From an uncultured Actinomycetes bacterium (GTDB taxonomy: Bacteria > Actinomycetota > Acidimicrobiia > Acidimicrobiales > Microtrichaceae), in the NCBI GenBank assembly GCA_903941145.1, contig CAJANQ010000358.1:1-5049 (forward strand): a stretch of 5,049 nt of DNA, read 5' to 3'. Shown here in pieces: positions 1 to 5,049 of this stretch. Position numbers and translations under genes: made by a program. The first letter of the stretch is position 1. Each line of letters begins with the position of its first letter. A model generated the notes under the pieces. That model saw nothing but the letters and a program-made list of their open reading frames with translations, searched no databases and was not told where the DNA came from.

Positions 1-457
1 CTGCCTCGGGCTCGACCACATGGACGCCGCGGCGGCGCAGCAGCGACAGGTTGTCCTGCACCGACGGGTGCTCCCACATCTCGGTGTGCATGGCGGGCGC
101 CACGACCACCGGCGCGCGGGTGGCGATGAGCACGTTGGTGAGCAGGTCGTGCGACAGCCCGTGCGCGTAGGCCGAGAGCAGCCGGGCAGTGGCGGGCGCG
201 ACGAGCACCAGGTCGGCCTGCTGGCCGAGCGAGGTGTGCGGGATCGGGCGGTCGCCGTCCCACAGGTTGGTGCGGGCGGGCTCTGAGCCCAGGGCGTCGA
301 ACGTGGCGGTGCCCACGAAGCGGGTCGCCGAGTCGGTCATGACCGGGCTCACGAACGCACCGTCGTCGACCAGACGGCGACAGACCTCGACCGCCTTGTA
401 GGCGGCGATGCCGCCGCACACGCCGAGGACGACCCGACGGCCGTCCAGGGATCCCAT
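1..457 (-). CDS. coaBC: Bifunctional CoaBC, N-terminal CoaC (4'-phosphopantothenoylcysteine decarboxylase) part; 3' end outside the window
   Basis: CoaBC joins cysteine to 4'-phosphopantothenate (CoaB, C-terminal) and decarboxylates the product with FMN (CoaC, N-terminal) in coenzyme A synthesis. The first 152 codons are present, from the ATG at 457 to the left edge, all within the flavoprotein CoaC domain. Visible motifs are GVCGGIAAYKAVEVCRRL (12-29, FMN-binding start), IPHTSLGQQADL (72-83) with the presumed catalytic H74, VLVAPATARLL (84-94), YAHGLSHDLLT (97-107) and APAMHTEMWEHP (120-131), the equivalent of the PxMNxxMW substrate motif. In this last motif the usual Asn is His, which I recall as normal for actinobacterial CoaBC. 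A weak GGGA precedes the ATG. The gene begins 17 bases after the rpoZ stop and is probably co-transcribed with it. Whether the CoaB domain follows cannot be seen here; bifunctional CoaBC is inferred from family and position. Confidence 0.94.
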   Translation of the reverse strand, partial: MGSLDGRRVVLGVCGGIAAYKAVEVCRRLVDDGAFVSPVMTDSATRFVGTATFDALGSEPARTNLWDGDRPIPHTSLGQQADLVLVAPATARLLSAYAHGLSHDLLTNVLIATRAPVVVAPAMHTEMWEHPSVQDNLSLLRRRGVHVVEPEA

Positions 458-474
458 CTGCAGTCCCGGGTGGG

Positions 475-816
475 TCAGTCGGAGGCGCCGTCGGCCTGAG
501 CGGCCTCGCCGGCGTCGGTCTCGTCCTCGGCGGACGCAGCACCGGGTCGCACGGGGATCGGCTTGCCGGTGGCACCGCCAACACCCTCGATCTTGTCCTC
601 GTAGATCTCTTCGAACGCCATCGAGAGCGACTTGCGGGCCGAGGAGGTCACCTGCGGCGGCACGACGTGGCCGGTGTTGCCACCCAGGCCGGCGTAGTAC
701 GAGTTGATCTCACGGGCGCGGCTCGCAGCGAGCGTCACCAGCGAGAACTTCGAGCCACAGCGGGCCAGCAGGTCCTCGACCGGGGGCTGCATCATCGTGT
801 CGAAACGGTCGGCCAT
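475..816 (-). CDS. rpoZ: DNA-directed RNA polymerase omega subunit
   Basis: Omega is the small RNA polymerase subunit that helps fold and hold beta-prime in the core enzyme. The 113-residue product, started at the ATG at 816, contains the omega core: PPVEDLLARCGSKFSLV (11-27), the conserved basic helix LAASRAREIN (29-38), SYYAGLG (39-45) and a helix ending in KSLSMAFEEIYEDKIEG (62-78). These match the mycobacterial pattern of PPIDELL, SKY.LV, RARQIN and PLSIA.REI as I recall it. After residue 92 comes a low-complexity tail rich in Ala, Asp and Glu, probably disordered. The upstream frame remains open through gmk, but codons before 816 do not resemble omega, and the GGAG site supports this start. 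It follows gmk after 107 bases and precedes coaBC by 17 bases, the usual order in Actinomycetota and many other bacteria. Confidence 0.95.
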   Translation of the reverse strand: MADRFDTMMQPPVEDLLARCGSKFSLVTLAASRAREINSYYAGLGGNTGHVVPPQVTSSARKSLSMAFEEIYEDKIEGVGGATGKPIPVRPGAASAEDETDAGEAAQADGASD

Positions 817-825
817 GGGGCGCGT

Positions 826-829
826 CTCC
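826..829 (-). promoter_or_regulatory. Shine-Dalgarno of rpoZ (GGAG)
   Basis: GGAG lies nine bases before the ATG at 816. It supports that ATG over the ATG pair at codons 8-9 of the frame, and over any upstream start in the same frame, which stays open back through gmk. Confidence 0.6.
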
Positions 830-868
830 AGAGATCTACTGAACGGGGGTGCCCAGAACGGACGCCTG

Positions 869-877
869 AGCGTACCA
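869..877 (-). promoter_or_regulatory. Candidate extended -10 element upstream of rpoZ
   Basis: TGGTACGCT on the minus strand fits the extended -10 pattern TGnTAnnnT. It sits in the only sizeable intergenic gap, and initiation about seven bases downstream would give a leader of roughly 45 bases before the rpoZ ATG. No convincing TTGAC-like -35 lies at the proper distance, which extended -10 promoters tolerate. A single motif match in GC-rich DNA is weak evidence. Confidence 0.3.
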
Positions 878-903
878 GCCGGGGCCCCGCGGCGGGAACC
901 GGC
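878..903 (-). other. GC-rich hairpin in the gmk-rpoZ gap
   Basis: On the minus strand a GCCGG/CCGGC outer stem encloses a small internal loop and a CCCG/CGGG inner stem with a three-base loop. It lies 20 bases past the gmk stop codon. No T-run follows, so it does not qualify as a standard intrinsic terminator. It could stabilise or attenuate the gmk message, or be a by-product of high GC content. Confidence 0.25.
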
Positions 904-923
904 CAGTTCTCGGGCGGATCGGC

Positions 924-1490
924 CTAGGACGACCGGTGCTCGGCGATGACGGCCTGGAGCTCGGCGAGAGCACGGTCCAGGTCGTCGTTGACGAGCAGCC
1001 GCATCCCCAGCCCGGTGGCGGCTGCGGCCTCCTCCGTGGCCTTCTCGACCCGTTGGGCGATGCGCTCGGGGGCGTCGCCCCTCCCCCGCATCCGCTCGGC
1101 CTGCTCCTCCCGGGAGGGGGCGTCCACGAACACCAGGAGCGCCTCGGGGTACATCTCCTTGATGCGCCGGGCCCCCTTGACGTCGATCTCGAACAGCACG
1201 TCGCTGCCGTCGGGGGGTGTCGGGACAGGACTCCCCTGCCGGTAGTCGAGGAACTCGACCCACTCCAGGAACCCGCCCTGCTCGGCATGGGCGCCGAACT
1301 CGGCCTCGGAGACGAACCGGTAGGCGTCGGCGGCCTCGCCGGGGCGGCGGTCCCTCGTCGTCCACGAACGGCTGAGCCACAGGTGCGGGTCACGGTCGAG
1401 GAGGAGCTCGACGAGCGTGCCCTTCCCGACGCCGCCGGGTCCGGAGACCACGACGACCTTTGCTCCGTGCGGCAGCGGCGGGGCGCTCAT
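924..1490 (-). CDS. gmk: Guanylate kinase
   Basis: Guanylate kinase phosphorylates GMP to GDP with ATP, an essential step in GTP and dGTP supply and in GMP recycling. The 188-residue protein is slightly short for the family. It shows the P-loop GPGGVGKGT (17-25), the GMP-binding stretch SWTTRDRRPGE (42-52) followed by AYRFVSEAEF, FLEW (74-77), EIDVKGA (101-107), the lid arginines in RMRGRGD (133-139) and VNDDLD (167-172). The loop after FLEW is atypical: the usual YGT of the GMP site reads QGS (85-87), and the helix that follows is replaced by a short proline-rich segment PVPTPPDG (88-95). The ATG forms an ATGA overlap with the mIHF stop and has AAGGAG eight bases upstream, so the start is secure. 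It ends with TAG, followed by the largest gap in the window. Confidence 0.96.
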   Translation of the reverse strand: MSAPPLPHGAKVVVVSGPGGVGKGTLVELLLDRDPHLWLSRSWTTRDRRPGEAADAYRFVSEAEFGAHAEQGGFLEWVEFLDYRQGSPVPTPPDGSDVLFEIDVKGARRIKEMYPEALLVFVDAPSREEQAERMRGRGDAPERIAQRVEKATEEAAAATGLGMRLLVNDDLDRALAELQAVIAEHRSS

Positions 1491-1828
1491 GAGGACGGCT
1501 CCTTGTCAGGTGCGGGGTCGGTGTTGGCCAGCGGGAACGTGGCGAGCAGCAGCGACCGCTGTTCGTCGCTCAGCGCCCCGAGCCGGACCGAACCGGGGAC
1601 ACCGAGCGTCTCGAGGGTCCGGCGGGTGTCGGTCTTGCGGGCCCCGGGGAGCGACTCGAGGACGCCGAGCAGCTTGGTCTCGGCGGTGAGCTCGTCGTCG
1701 CTGCCCAGGGCGTCGGCGAGCGACCGCGTCCCGTCGGACAACGACGCGTAGAGGGCGTCGCGGAACTCCCGGAAGGACGCGGCCCACCGGAGGGCGGCGG
1801 CGTGGTCTGGTGCGGGGCCTGCGCTCAC
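1487..1828 (-). CDS. mihF: Actinobacterial integration host factor (mIHF/sIHF family), divergent
   Basis: mIHF is a small nucleoid-associated DNA-binding protein of Actinomycetota, unrelated in fold to the IHF/HU of E. coli, that bends and organises DNA. The 113-residue product aligns without obvious gaps to my recollection of mycobacterial mIHF from about residue 10 onward. The clearest matches are TKLLGVLESLPGARK (51-65), corresponding to the KVSALLEALP..GK segment of the helix-two-turns-helix region, then RRTLETLGV (69-77) and the LSDEQRSLLLATF end (86-98). The N-terminal helix (about 12-33) is unusual: it carries few basic residues where mycobacterial mIHF is strongly basic. The start is GTG at 1828, chosen because it forms a GTGA overlap with the pyrF stop and no other ATG or GTG lies near it in frame; no clear Shine-Dalgarno is visible, so coupling to pyrF is likely. 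Position between pyrF and gmk matches the usual actinobacterial order and supports the call. Confidence 0.82.
   Translation of the reverse strand: MSAGPAPDHAAALRWAASFREFRDALYASLSDGTRSLADALGSDDELTAETKLLGVLESLPGARKTDTRRTLETLGVPGSVRLGALSDEQRSLLLATFPLANTDPAPDKEPSS
1499..1504 (-). promoter_or_regulatory. Shine-Dalgarno of gmk (AAGGAG)
   Basis: AAGGAG lies eight bases before the gmk ATG at 1490, within the final codons of the mIHF gene. It is the strongest ribosome binding site in the window and fixes the gmk start, which matters because the two genes overlap. Confidence 0.75.
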
Positions 1829-2550
1829 GCGCCGGCGGCTGCCGCCACGGCCGCGGCAGCGGCGCGCGGGTCCTCGGCCTTGGTGACGGCACGGCCGATC
1901 ACCAGCAGGTCGGCGCCGTTGGCGACGGCCTCCTGCGGAGTGGCCGCACGGGCCTGGTCGTGCGTGGCGCCGCCGGTCAGACGGATGCCGGGGACGACCT
2001 TACGCATCCGGGGAGCGAGCTCCCGGGCGGTCTGCAGGTCCTCGGCGGCGAGCACCAGGCCGCCGCAGCCGCCCTCGAGGGCGACCCGCACACGGTTGGG
2101 CACGATGTGCGGCGGCGCAGTGTCGTCGCTCGTCAGCACGGTGACGGCCAGGGCACAGGGCGGCTCGAGGCCGGCCTTCTCGGCACCGTCGGCCAGGCCC
2201 TCGACACCGGCGCGCAGCATGTCGACGCCGCCGAGCGCGTGCAGGGTCAGGTACTCCACGCCGAGCGCACCGAGCACCCGGGTCGAGCGGTTCACCGTGG
2301 TGGGGATGTCGAACAGCTTCAGGTCCAGGAACACCCCGTAGCCCAGGTCGCGGAGCATGCCGATGGCGTCCGGCCCCGCAGCGCTGAACAGCTCGAGGCC
2401 GACCTTGGCGACGCCGAACCACGGACGGAGCGCGGCAGCCAGCCGATGGGCCTCCACCATGTCGTCGAGGTCCAGCGCGAGCGCCAGCTTCTTCCGGACG
2501 CCCTCGTCGACCGGCGACTCTGCGCCGTCAGTGAGATCGATGTCAGCCAT
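1825..2550 (-). CDS. pyrF: Orotidine 5'-phosphate decarboxylase, short type 1
   Basis: This enzyme decarboxylates OMP to UMP, the last step of de novo UMP synthesis, in the cytoplasm. The 241-residue protein has the usual bacterial type 1 length and TIM-barrel signatures: ALDLDD (25-30, substrate aspartate D27), KVGLELF with K49, the catalytic tetrad motif DLKLFDIPTT with D76, K78 and D81, VTVLTS (136-141), PGIR (187-190) and the phosphate-gripping VIGRAVT (217-223). Mycobacteria carry the longer type 2 enzyme instead, so this is a useful taxonomic marker. The C-terminus is an alanine-rich run. The ATG start is well supported: GGAGG at 2560-2556 sits five bases upstream, within the end of pyrD, which overlaps by 8 bases. 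The stop TGA overlaps the GTG start of the mIHF gene. Confidence 0.97.
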   Translation of the reverse strand: MADIDLTDGAESPVDEGVRKKLALALDLDDMVEAHRLAAALRPWFGVAKVGLELFSAAGPDAIGMLRDLGYGVFLDLKLFDIPTTVNRSTRVLGALGVEYLTLHALGGVDMLRAGVEGLADGAEKAGLEPPCALAVTVLTSDDTAPPHIVPNRVRVALEGGCGGLVLAAEDLQTARELAPRMRKVVPGIRLTGGATHDQARAATPQEAVANGADLLVIGRAVTKAEDPRAAAAAVAAAAGA

Positions 2551-3484
2551 GTGCCCCTCCAGTGAGCTCGCTCACGCGCCGCACGCCCTGGCGACGGCAC
2601 CATGATTCCATCCCTGACGAGATGCGTGCGACGTTTCGAGGATCGGCGAAGGTCGCCGTCCCCACCTGGACCGCCGAGGCACCCGCCAGCATGAGCTCGA
2701 CGGCGTGCTCCGGGGCGGCCACTCCACCGACCCCCACGATGGGCAGCTCCGGGTGGGCGGCGTGCACGTCGTAGACGCAGCGCACTGCGACGGGGTGGAT
2801 CGCCGGGCCGGACAGGCCGCCACGGCCGGCGCCCAGCCGGGGCGTCCGGGTCTCGACGTCGATGGCCATGCCCATGACCGTGTTGATGAGCGTGACCGCC
2901 TCGGCGCCCGCGGCCTGGGCCGCACCGGCCACCTCCACGAGTCGCTCGGTGTTGGGGCTGAGCTTCGCCCACATGGGCTTCCCGCAGGCGGCGGCGACGC
3001 CGAGCACCTCGGTCACGGCCTGGGGGTCGTGGGCGAAGAGGTCGCTCCCGTGGTGCAGGTTGGGGCACGACAGGTTCACCTCGACCGCGACCACCTGCTC
3101 GGGCAGGCCGGCGAGCAGCTCGGCGGACCGGGCGTAGTCCTCCACCGCCCGGCCCCAGATGCTGGCGACCACGGTGGCCCCGCTGGCGAGCAGCGCCGGC
3201 AGCTCCTCGGTGCGCCAGTACTCGACGCCGCGGCCCTGGAGCCCGACGCTGTTGAGCATCCCGGCGGGCGTCTGGTGGACCCGTGGCGACGGGTTGCCGG
3301 CCCAGGGGTCGGCGCCGAGCGACTTCACGACCACCGCCCCGATGGACGACAGGTCGAAGTAGCCGGCGAGCTCGTCGCCGTGGCCCGCGGTGCCCGAGGC
3401 CGTCATGACCGGCCCGCGTAGCGCGACGGAACCCACCTGGACCGAGAGGTCCACCGGCCCTCCGGCTGCGGGACGGCGGCCCAT
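2543..3484 (-). CDS. pyrD: Dihydroorotate dehydrogenase, class 1B-like catalytic subunit
   Basis: This flavoenzyme oxidises dihydroorotate to orotate, the fourth step of pyrimidine synthesis. The 313-residue frame shows class 1 features in order: the FMN-contacting lysine in VVVKSL (K54), the substrate loop MLNSVGLQ (76-83), the NLSCPN motif with the presumed catalytic base C140, WAKLSPN (172-178), the LINT loop (199-202), GGLSGPAI (222-229) and the FMN phosphate-binding GVGG (251-254) and VGTA (274-277). A cysteine base marks class 1; class 2 membrane enzymes use serine and carry an N-terminal extension, absent here. The overall pattern resembles Bacillus PyrD (class 1B), which works with the FAD/iron-sulfur subunit PyrK, but no pyrK lies in this window. 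The ATG at 3484 overlaps the carB stop. A GTG at 3454 (codon 11) has a better ribosome binding site and gives a more family-like N-terminus, so the true protein may be 303 residues. The 3' end overlaps pyrF by 8 bases. Confidence 0.95.
   Translation of the reverse strand: MGRRPAAGGPVDLSVQVGSVALRGPVMTASGTAGHGDELAGYFDLSSIGAVVVKSLGADPWAGNPSPRVHQTPAGMLNSVGLQGRGVEYWRTEELPALLASGATVVASIWGRAVEDYARSAELLAGLPEQVVAVEVNLSCPNLHHGSDLFAHDPQAVTEVLGVAAACGKPMWAKLSPNTERLVEVAGAAQAAGAEAVTLINTVMGMAIDVETRTPRLGAGRGGLSGPAIHPVAVRCVYDVHAAHPELPIVGVGGVAAPEHAVELMLAGASAVQVGTATFADPRNVARISSGMESWCRRQGVRRVSELTGGAHG
2556..2560 (-). promoter_or_regulatory. Shine-Dalgarno of pyrF (GGAGG)
   Basis: A perfect GGAGG lies five bases before the pyrF ATG at 2550 and inside the last codons of pyrD. 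It fixes the pyrF start and indicates that pyrF is independently initiated within the overlapping pyr message. Confidence 0.75.
3459..3463 (-). promoter_or_regulatory. Possible Shine-Dalgarno (GGAGG) for an alternative pyrD GTG start
   Basis: GGAGG on the minus strand lies four bases before an in-frame GTG (3454-3452), codon 11 of the ATG-started pyrD frame. The ATG at 3484 has only a distant, weak GAGGG upstream. Starting at the GTG gives an N-terminus of DLSVQVGSVALRGP, close in length to other class 1B enzymes. The spacing of four bases is on the short side, so the choice remains open. Confidence 0.4.
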
Positions 3485-5049
3485 CAGGACCCGGCACCCT
3501 CGGGGTCGGCCTGCTCCAGGTCCGGGCGGGCCTGGCCGTGGTACTCCTGCAGGCTCCGGACCGAGAGGTCGCGGGACTGCCAGTCGCCGATGCCGTTGGC
3601 CGCAGCCAGCGCGGCGGCGGCGGTGGTGAGCAGCGGGACCCGGCTGGCGCCGGCGGCCCGACGCAGATGGGCACCGTCGGCACGGGGGCCGCGGCCGCGG
3701 GGGCTGTTGACGACCAGGTCGACCTGTCCGCTCGAGATGAGCTCGACGCCGTCGACCGCGCCGTCGGCGTCGTCACCGGCGCCGGGGACCCGGTGCAGCT
3801 TGGCGACCACCTGGTCGACGACCACGCCGTTCTCGGTGAGGTACTCGGCGGTGCCAGAAGTAGCGACGAGCCGGAAGCCCAGCTCGGCGAACCGCTGCGC
3901 GGCGCGGAGGCCGACGACCTTGTCGCGGTCGGCGAGCGAGAAGAACACGGTGCCGCTCGCCGGCATGCGGTCACCTGCGGCCAGCTGGGACTTGGCGAAC
4001 GCCATCCCGGCGGTCATGTCGATGCCCATGACCTCGCCGGTCGAGCGCATCTCCGGACCGAGGAGCGCGTCGACGTCCGGGAACCGGCTCCAGGGGAGCA
4101 CGGCCTCCTTGACGGCCACGTGGTCGCCGTCGACCGGCGGGCAGAGGAGGCCCTCGTCGCGGAGCTCGGCGAGCGTGGCGCCGGCCATGACCCGGGCGGC
4201 GACCTTCACCAGCGGCACGCCGGTGGCCTTGGCGACGAACGGGACCGTCCGCGACGCACGCGGGTTGGCCTCGATCACGAAGACCTGGCCGCTGCCGGGG
4301 ACCTCGGGCGAGCGCTTGACCGCGAACTGGACGTTGATGAGTCCCTTGACGTCGAGCGCCTCGGCGATGCGGCGGACATAGTCCTCGAGGACCGACACGG
4401 TCTCGGGGCCGAGGCCGAGCGGAGGGATCATGCAGGCCGAGTCGCCCGAGTGGACCCCGGCCTCTTCGACGTGCTCCATGATCCCGCCGATGACGACCTC
4501 GCCGGTGGCGTCGCGAATGGCGTCCACGTCGACCTCGGTGGCGTCCTCGAGGAACCGGTCGATCAGCACCGGGCGCTCGGACGAGAGCCCGCCCTCACGG
4601 CCCAACGATCCGTCTCCGGCGATGGCCGCCCAGGCCCGCTCAAGGTCCTCGCGGTCGTAGACGATCTCCATGGCGCGGCCACCGAGCACATAGCTCGGGC
4701 GAACCAGCGCCGGGAAGCCGATGCGGCTCACGACGTCGAGGGCGCCCTCGAGCGTGGTGGCGGTACCGCCTGCCGGCTGCGGGATCTCGAGCTGGGCGCA
4801 GAGCGCACCCCAGCGGTCCCGGTCCTCGGCGGCGTCGATGCTGTCCGGCGAAGTACCGAGCACCAGCTCACGGGGCAGCACGTCGGCCAGCTTGAGCGGC
4901 GTCTGGCCGCCGAGCGAGACGATGACGCCCTTGAGCGAGCCGCCGCCCTGCTCGGCCGAGCGCTGCTCGGCGTCGATCACGTTCATGACGCCCTCGAACG
5001 AGAGCGGCTCGAAGTACAGGCGGTCCGAGGTGTCGTAGTCCGTGGAGAC
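3484..5049 (-). CDS. carB: Carbamoyl-phosphate synthase large subunit, C-terminal half (5' end outside the window)
   Basis: The large subunit of carbamoyl-phosphate synthetase makes carbamoyl phosphate from bicarbonate, ATP and glutamine-derived ammonia for pyrimidine and arginine synthesis in the cytoplasm. The reading frame is open to the right edge, so 521 codons are present of a protein usually near 1,070-1,100 residues. It begins with the highly conserved STDYDTSDRLYFEP stretch, so the ATG at 4986 is internal and not the start. What remains is the second synthetase half, which phosphorylates carbamate, and the C-terminal MGS-like allosteric domain. Visible signatures, numbered from the window edge, are RPSYVLGGRAMEIVYD (117-132), GVHSGDSA (198-205), IEANPRASRTVPF (259-271), LLGPEMRSTGEVMG (329-342), and in the MGS domain ATSGTA (about 396) and VNSPRGRGPRADG (447-459). 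A Gly/Ser-rich loop near 144-156 looks longer than in E. coli. The TGA stop shares one base with the pyrD ATG. Confidence 0.97.
   Translation of the reverse strand, partial: VSTDYDTSDRLYFEPLSFEGVMNVIDAEQRSAEQGGGSLKGVIVSLGGQTPLKLADVLPRELVLGTSPDSIDAAEDRDRWGALCAQLEIPQPAGGTATTLEGALDVVSRIGFPALVRPSYVLGGRAMEIVYDREDLERAWAAIAGDGSLGREGGLSSERPVLIDRFLEDATEVDVDAIRDATGEVVIGGIMEHVEEAGVHSGDSACMIPPLGLGPETVSVLEDYVRRIAEALDVKGLINVQFAVKRSPEVPGSGQVFVIEANPRASRTVPFVAKATGVPLVKVAARVMAGATLAELRDEGLLCPPVDGDHVAVKEAVLPWSRFPDVDALLGPEMRSTGEVMGIDMTAGMAFAKSQLAAGDRMPASGTVFFSLADRDKVVGLRAAQRFAELGFRLVATSGTAEYLTENGVVVDQVVAKLHRVPGAGDDADGAVDGVELISSGQVDLVVNSPRGRGPRADGAHLRRAAGASRVPLLTTAAAALAAANGIGDWQSRDLSVRSLQEYHGQARPDLEQADPEGAGS

Noticed and set aside
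78..113. His in place of Asn in the CoaC PxMNxxMW motif
   Set aside because: As I recall, actinobacterial CoaBC proteins normally read PAMHTEMW, so this is a lineage feature and not a defect.
475..569. Unusual acidic C-terminal tail of omega
   Set aside because: An Ala/Asp/Glu-rich tail after the conserved core is common in omega subunits and variable between species, so it was recorded in the annotation but not raised as a finding.
817..1380. N-terminal extension of rpoZ reaching back through gmk
   Set aside because: The frame is open but overlaps gmk out of frame, reads as Arg/Pro-rich sequence, and omega similarity begins only after the ATG at 816, which has its own GGAG site.
936..1751. 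Plus-strand open frame of 271 codons opposite gmk and mIHF
   Set aside because: It is antisense to two supported genes, has low-complexity composition, and no recognisable domain. Long antisense frames are common in GC-rich DNA.
2319..3974. Minus-strand open frame of 551 codons across carB, pyrD and pyrF
   Set aside because: It lies in a different frame from three well-recognised genes, is dominated by Arg, Pro, Ser and Gly as expected of out-of-frame GC-rich DNA, and shows no family motif.
1..5049. Mobile elements, CRISPR arrays, tRNA or toxin-antitoxin genes
   Set aside because: I found no tandem or inverted repeat structure, no RNA gene pattern and no accessory gene. Coding density and composition are uniform, and all genes are core metabolism in a standard order.

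Overview
This is a GC-rich window in which every recognisable gene lies on the minus strand. Read in the direction of transcription (high to low coordinates) the order is carB (3' half only), pyrD, pyrF, an actinobacterial integration host factor gene (mihF type), gmk, rpoZ and the 5' part of coaBC. An order of carB, pyr genes, mIHF, gmk, rpoZ, coaBC is a well-known housekeeping neighbourhood of Actinomycetota, and the mIHF gene is itself confined to that phylum. The dihydroorotate dehydrogenase is class 1B-like and the OMP decarboxylase is the short type 1 form, unlike the class 2 and type 2 enzymes of Mycobacterium. This suggests a deep-branching or non-mycobacterial high-GC actinobacterium. 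Acidimicrobiia is my best guess, but it is inference and the sequence does not prove it.

Region 5049-1487 is a tightly packed run. carB and pyrD share one base (TGATG), pyrD and pyrF overlap by 8 bases, pyrF and mIHF by 4 (GTGA), and mIHF and gmk by 4 (ATGA). This is a classic arrangement for one polycistronic message with translational coupling. A 107-base gap (817-923) follows gmk and is the only substantial non-coding stretch in the window. It holds a possible extended -10 element, a GC hairpin and the rpoZ ribosome binding site. rpoZ and coaBC then follow with a 17-base gap.

Functionally, CarB makes carbamoyl phosphate, PyrD makes orotate and PyrF makes UMP, so the first block is de novo pyrimidine synthesis. 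Gmk makes GDP from GMP, RpoZ is the omega subunit of RNA polymerase, and CoaBC performs two steps of coenzyme A synthesis. mIHF is a nucleoid DNA-binding protein embedded between the pyrimidine genes and gmk.

I see no mobile element, tRNA, rRNA, CRISPR array or obvious new system. The window is essentially core metabolism. The points worth a second look are the absence of pyrK beside a class 1B pyrD, a divergent mIHF with few basic residues in its N-terminal helix, an altered GMP-binding loop in Gmk, and an uncertain pyrD start.
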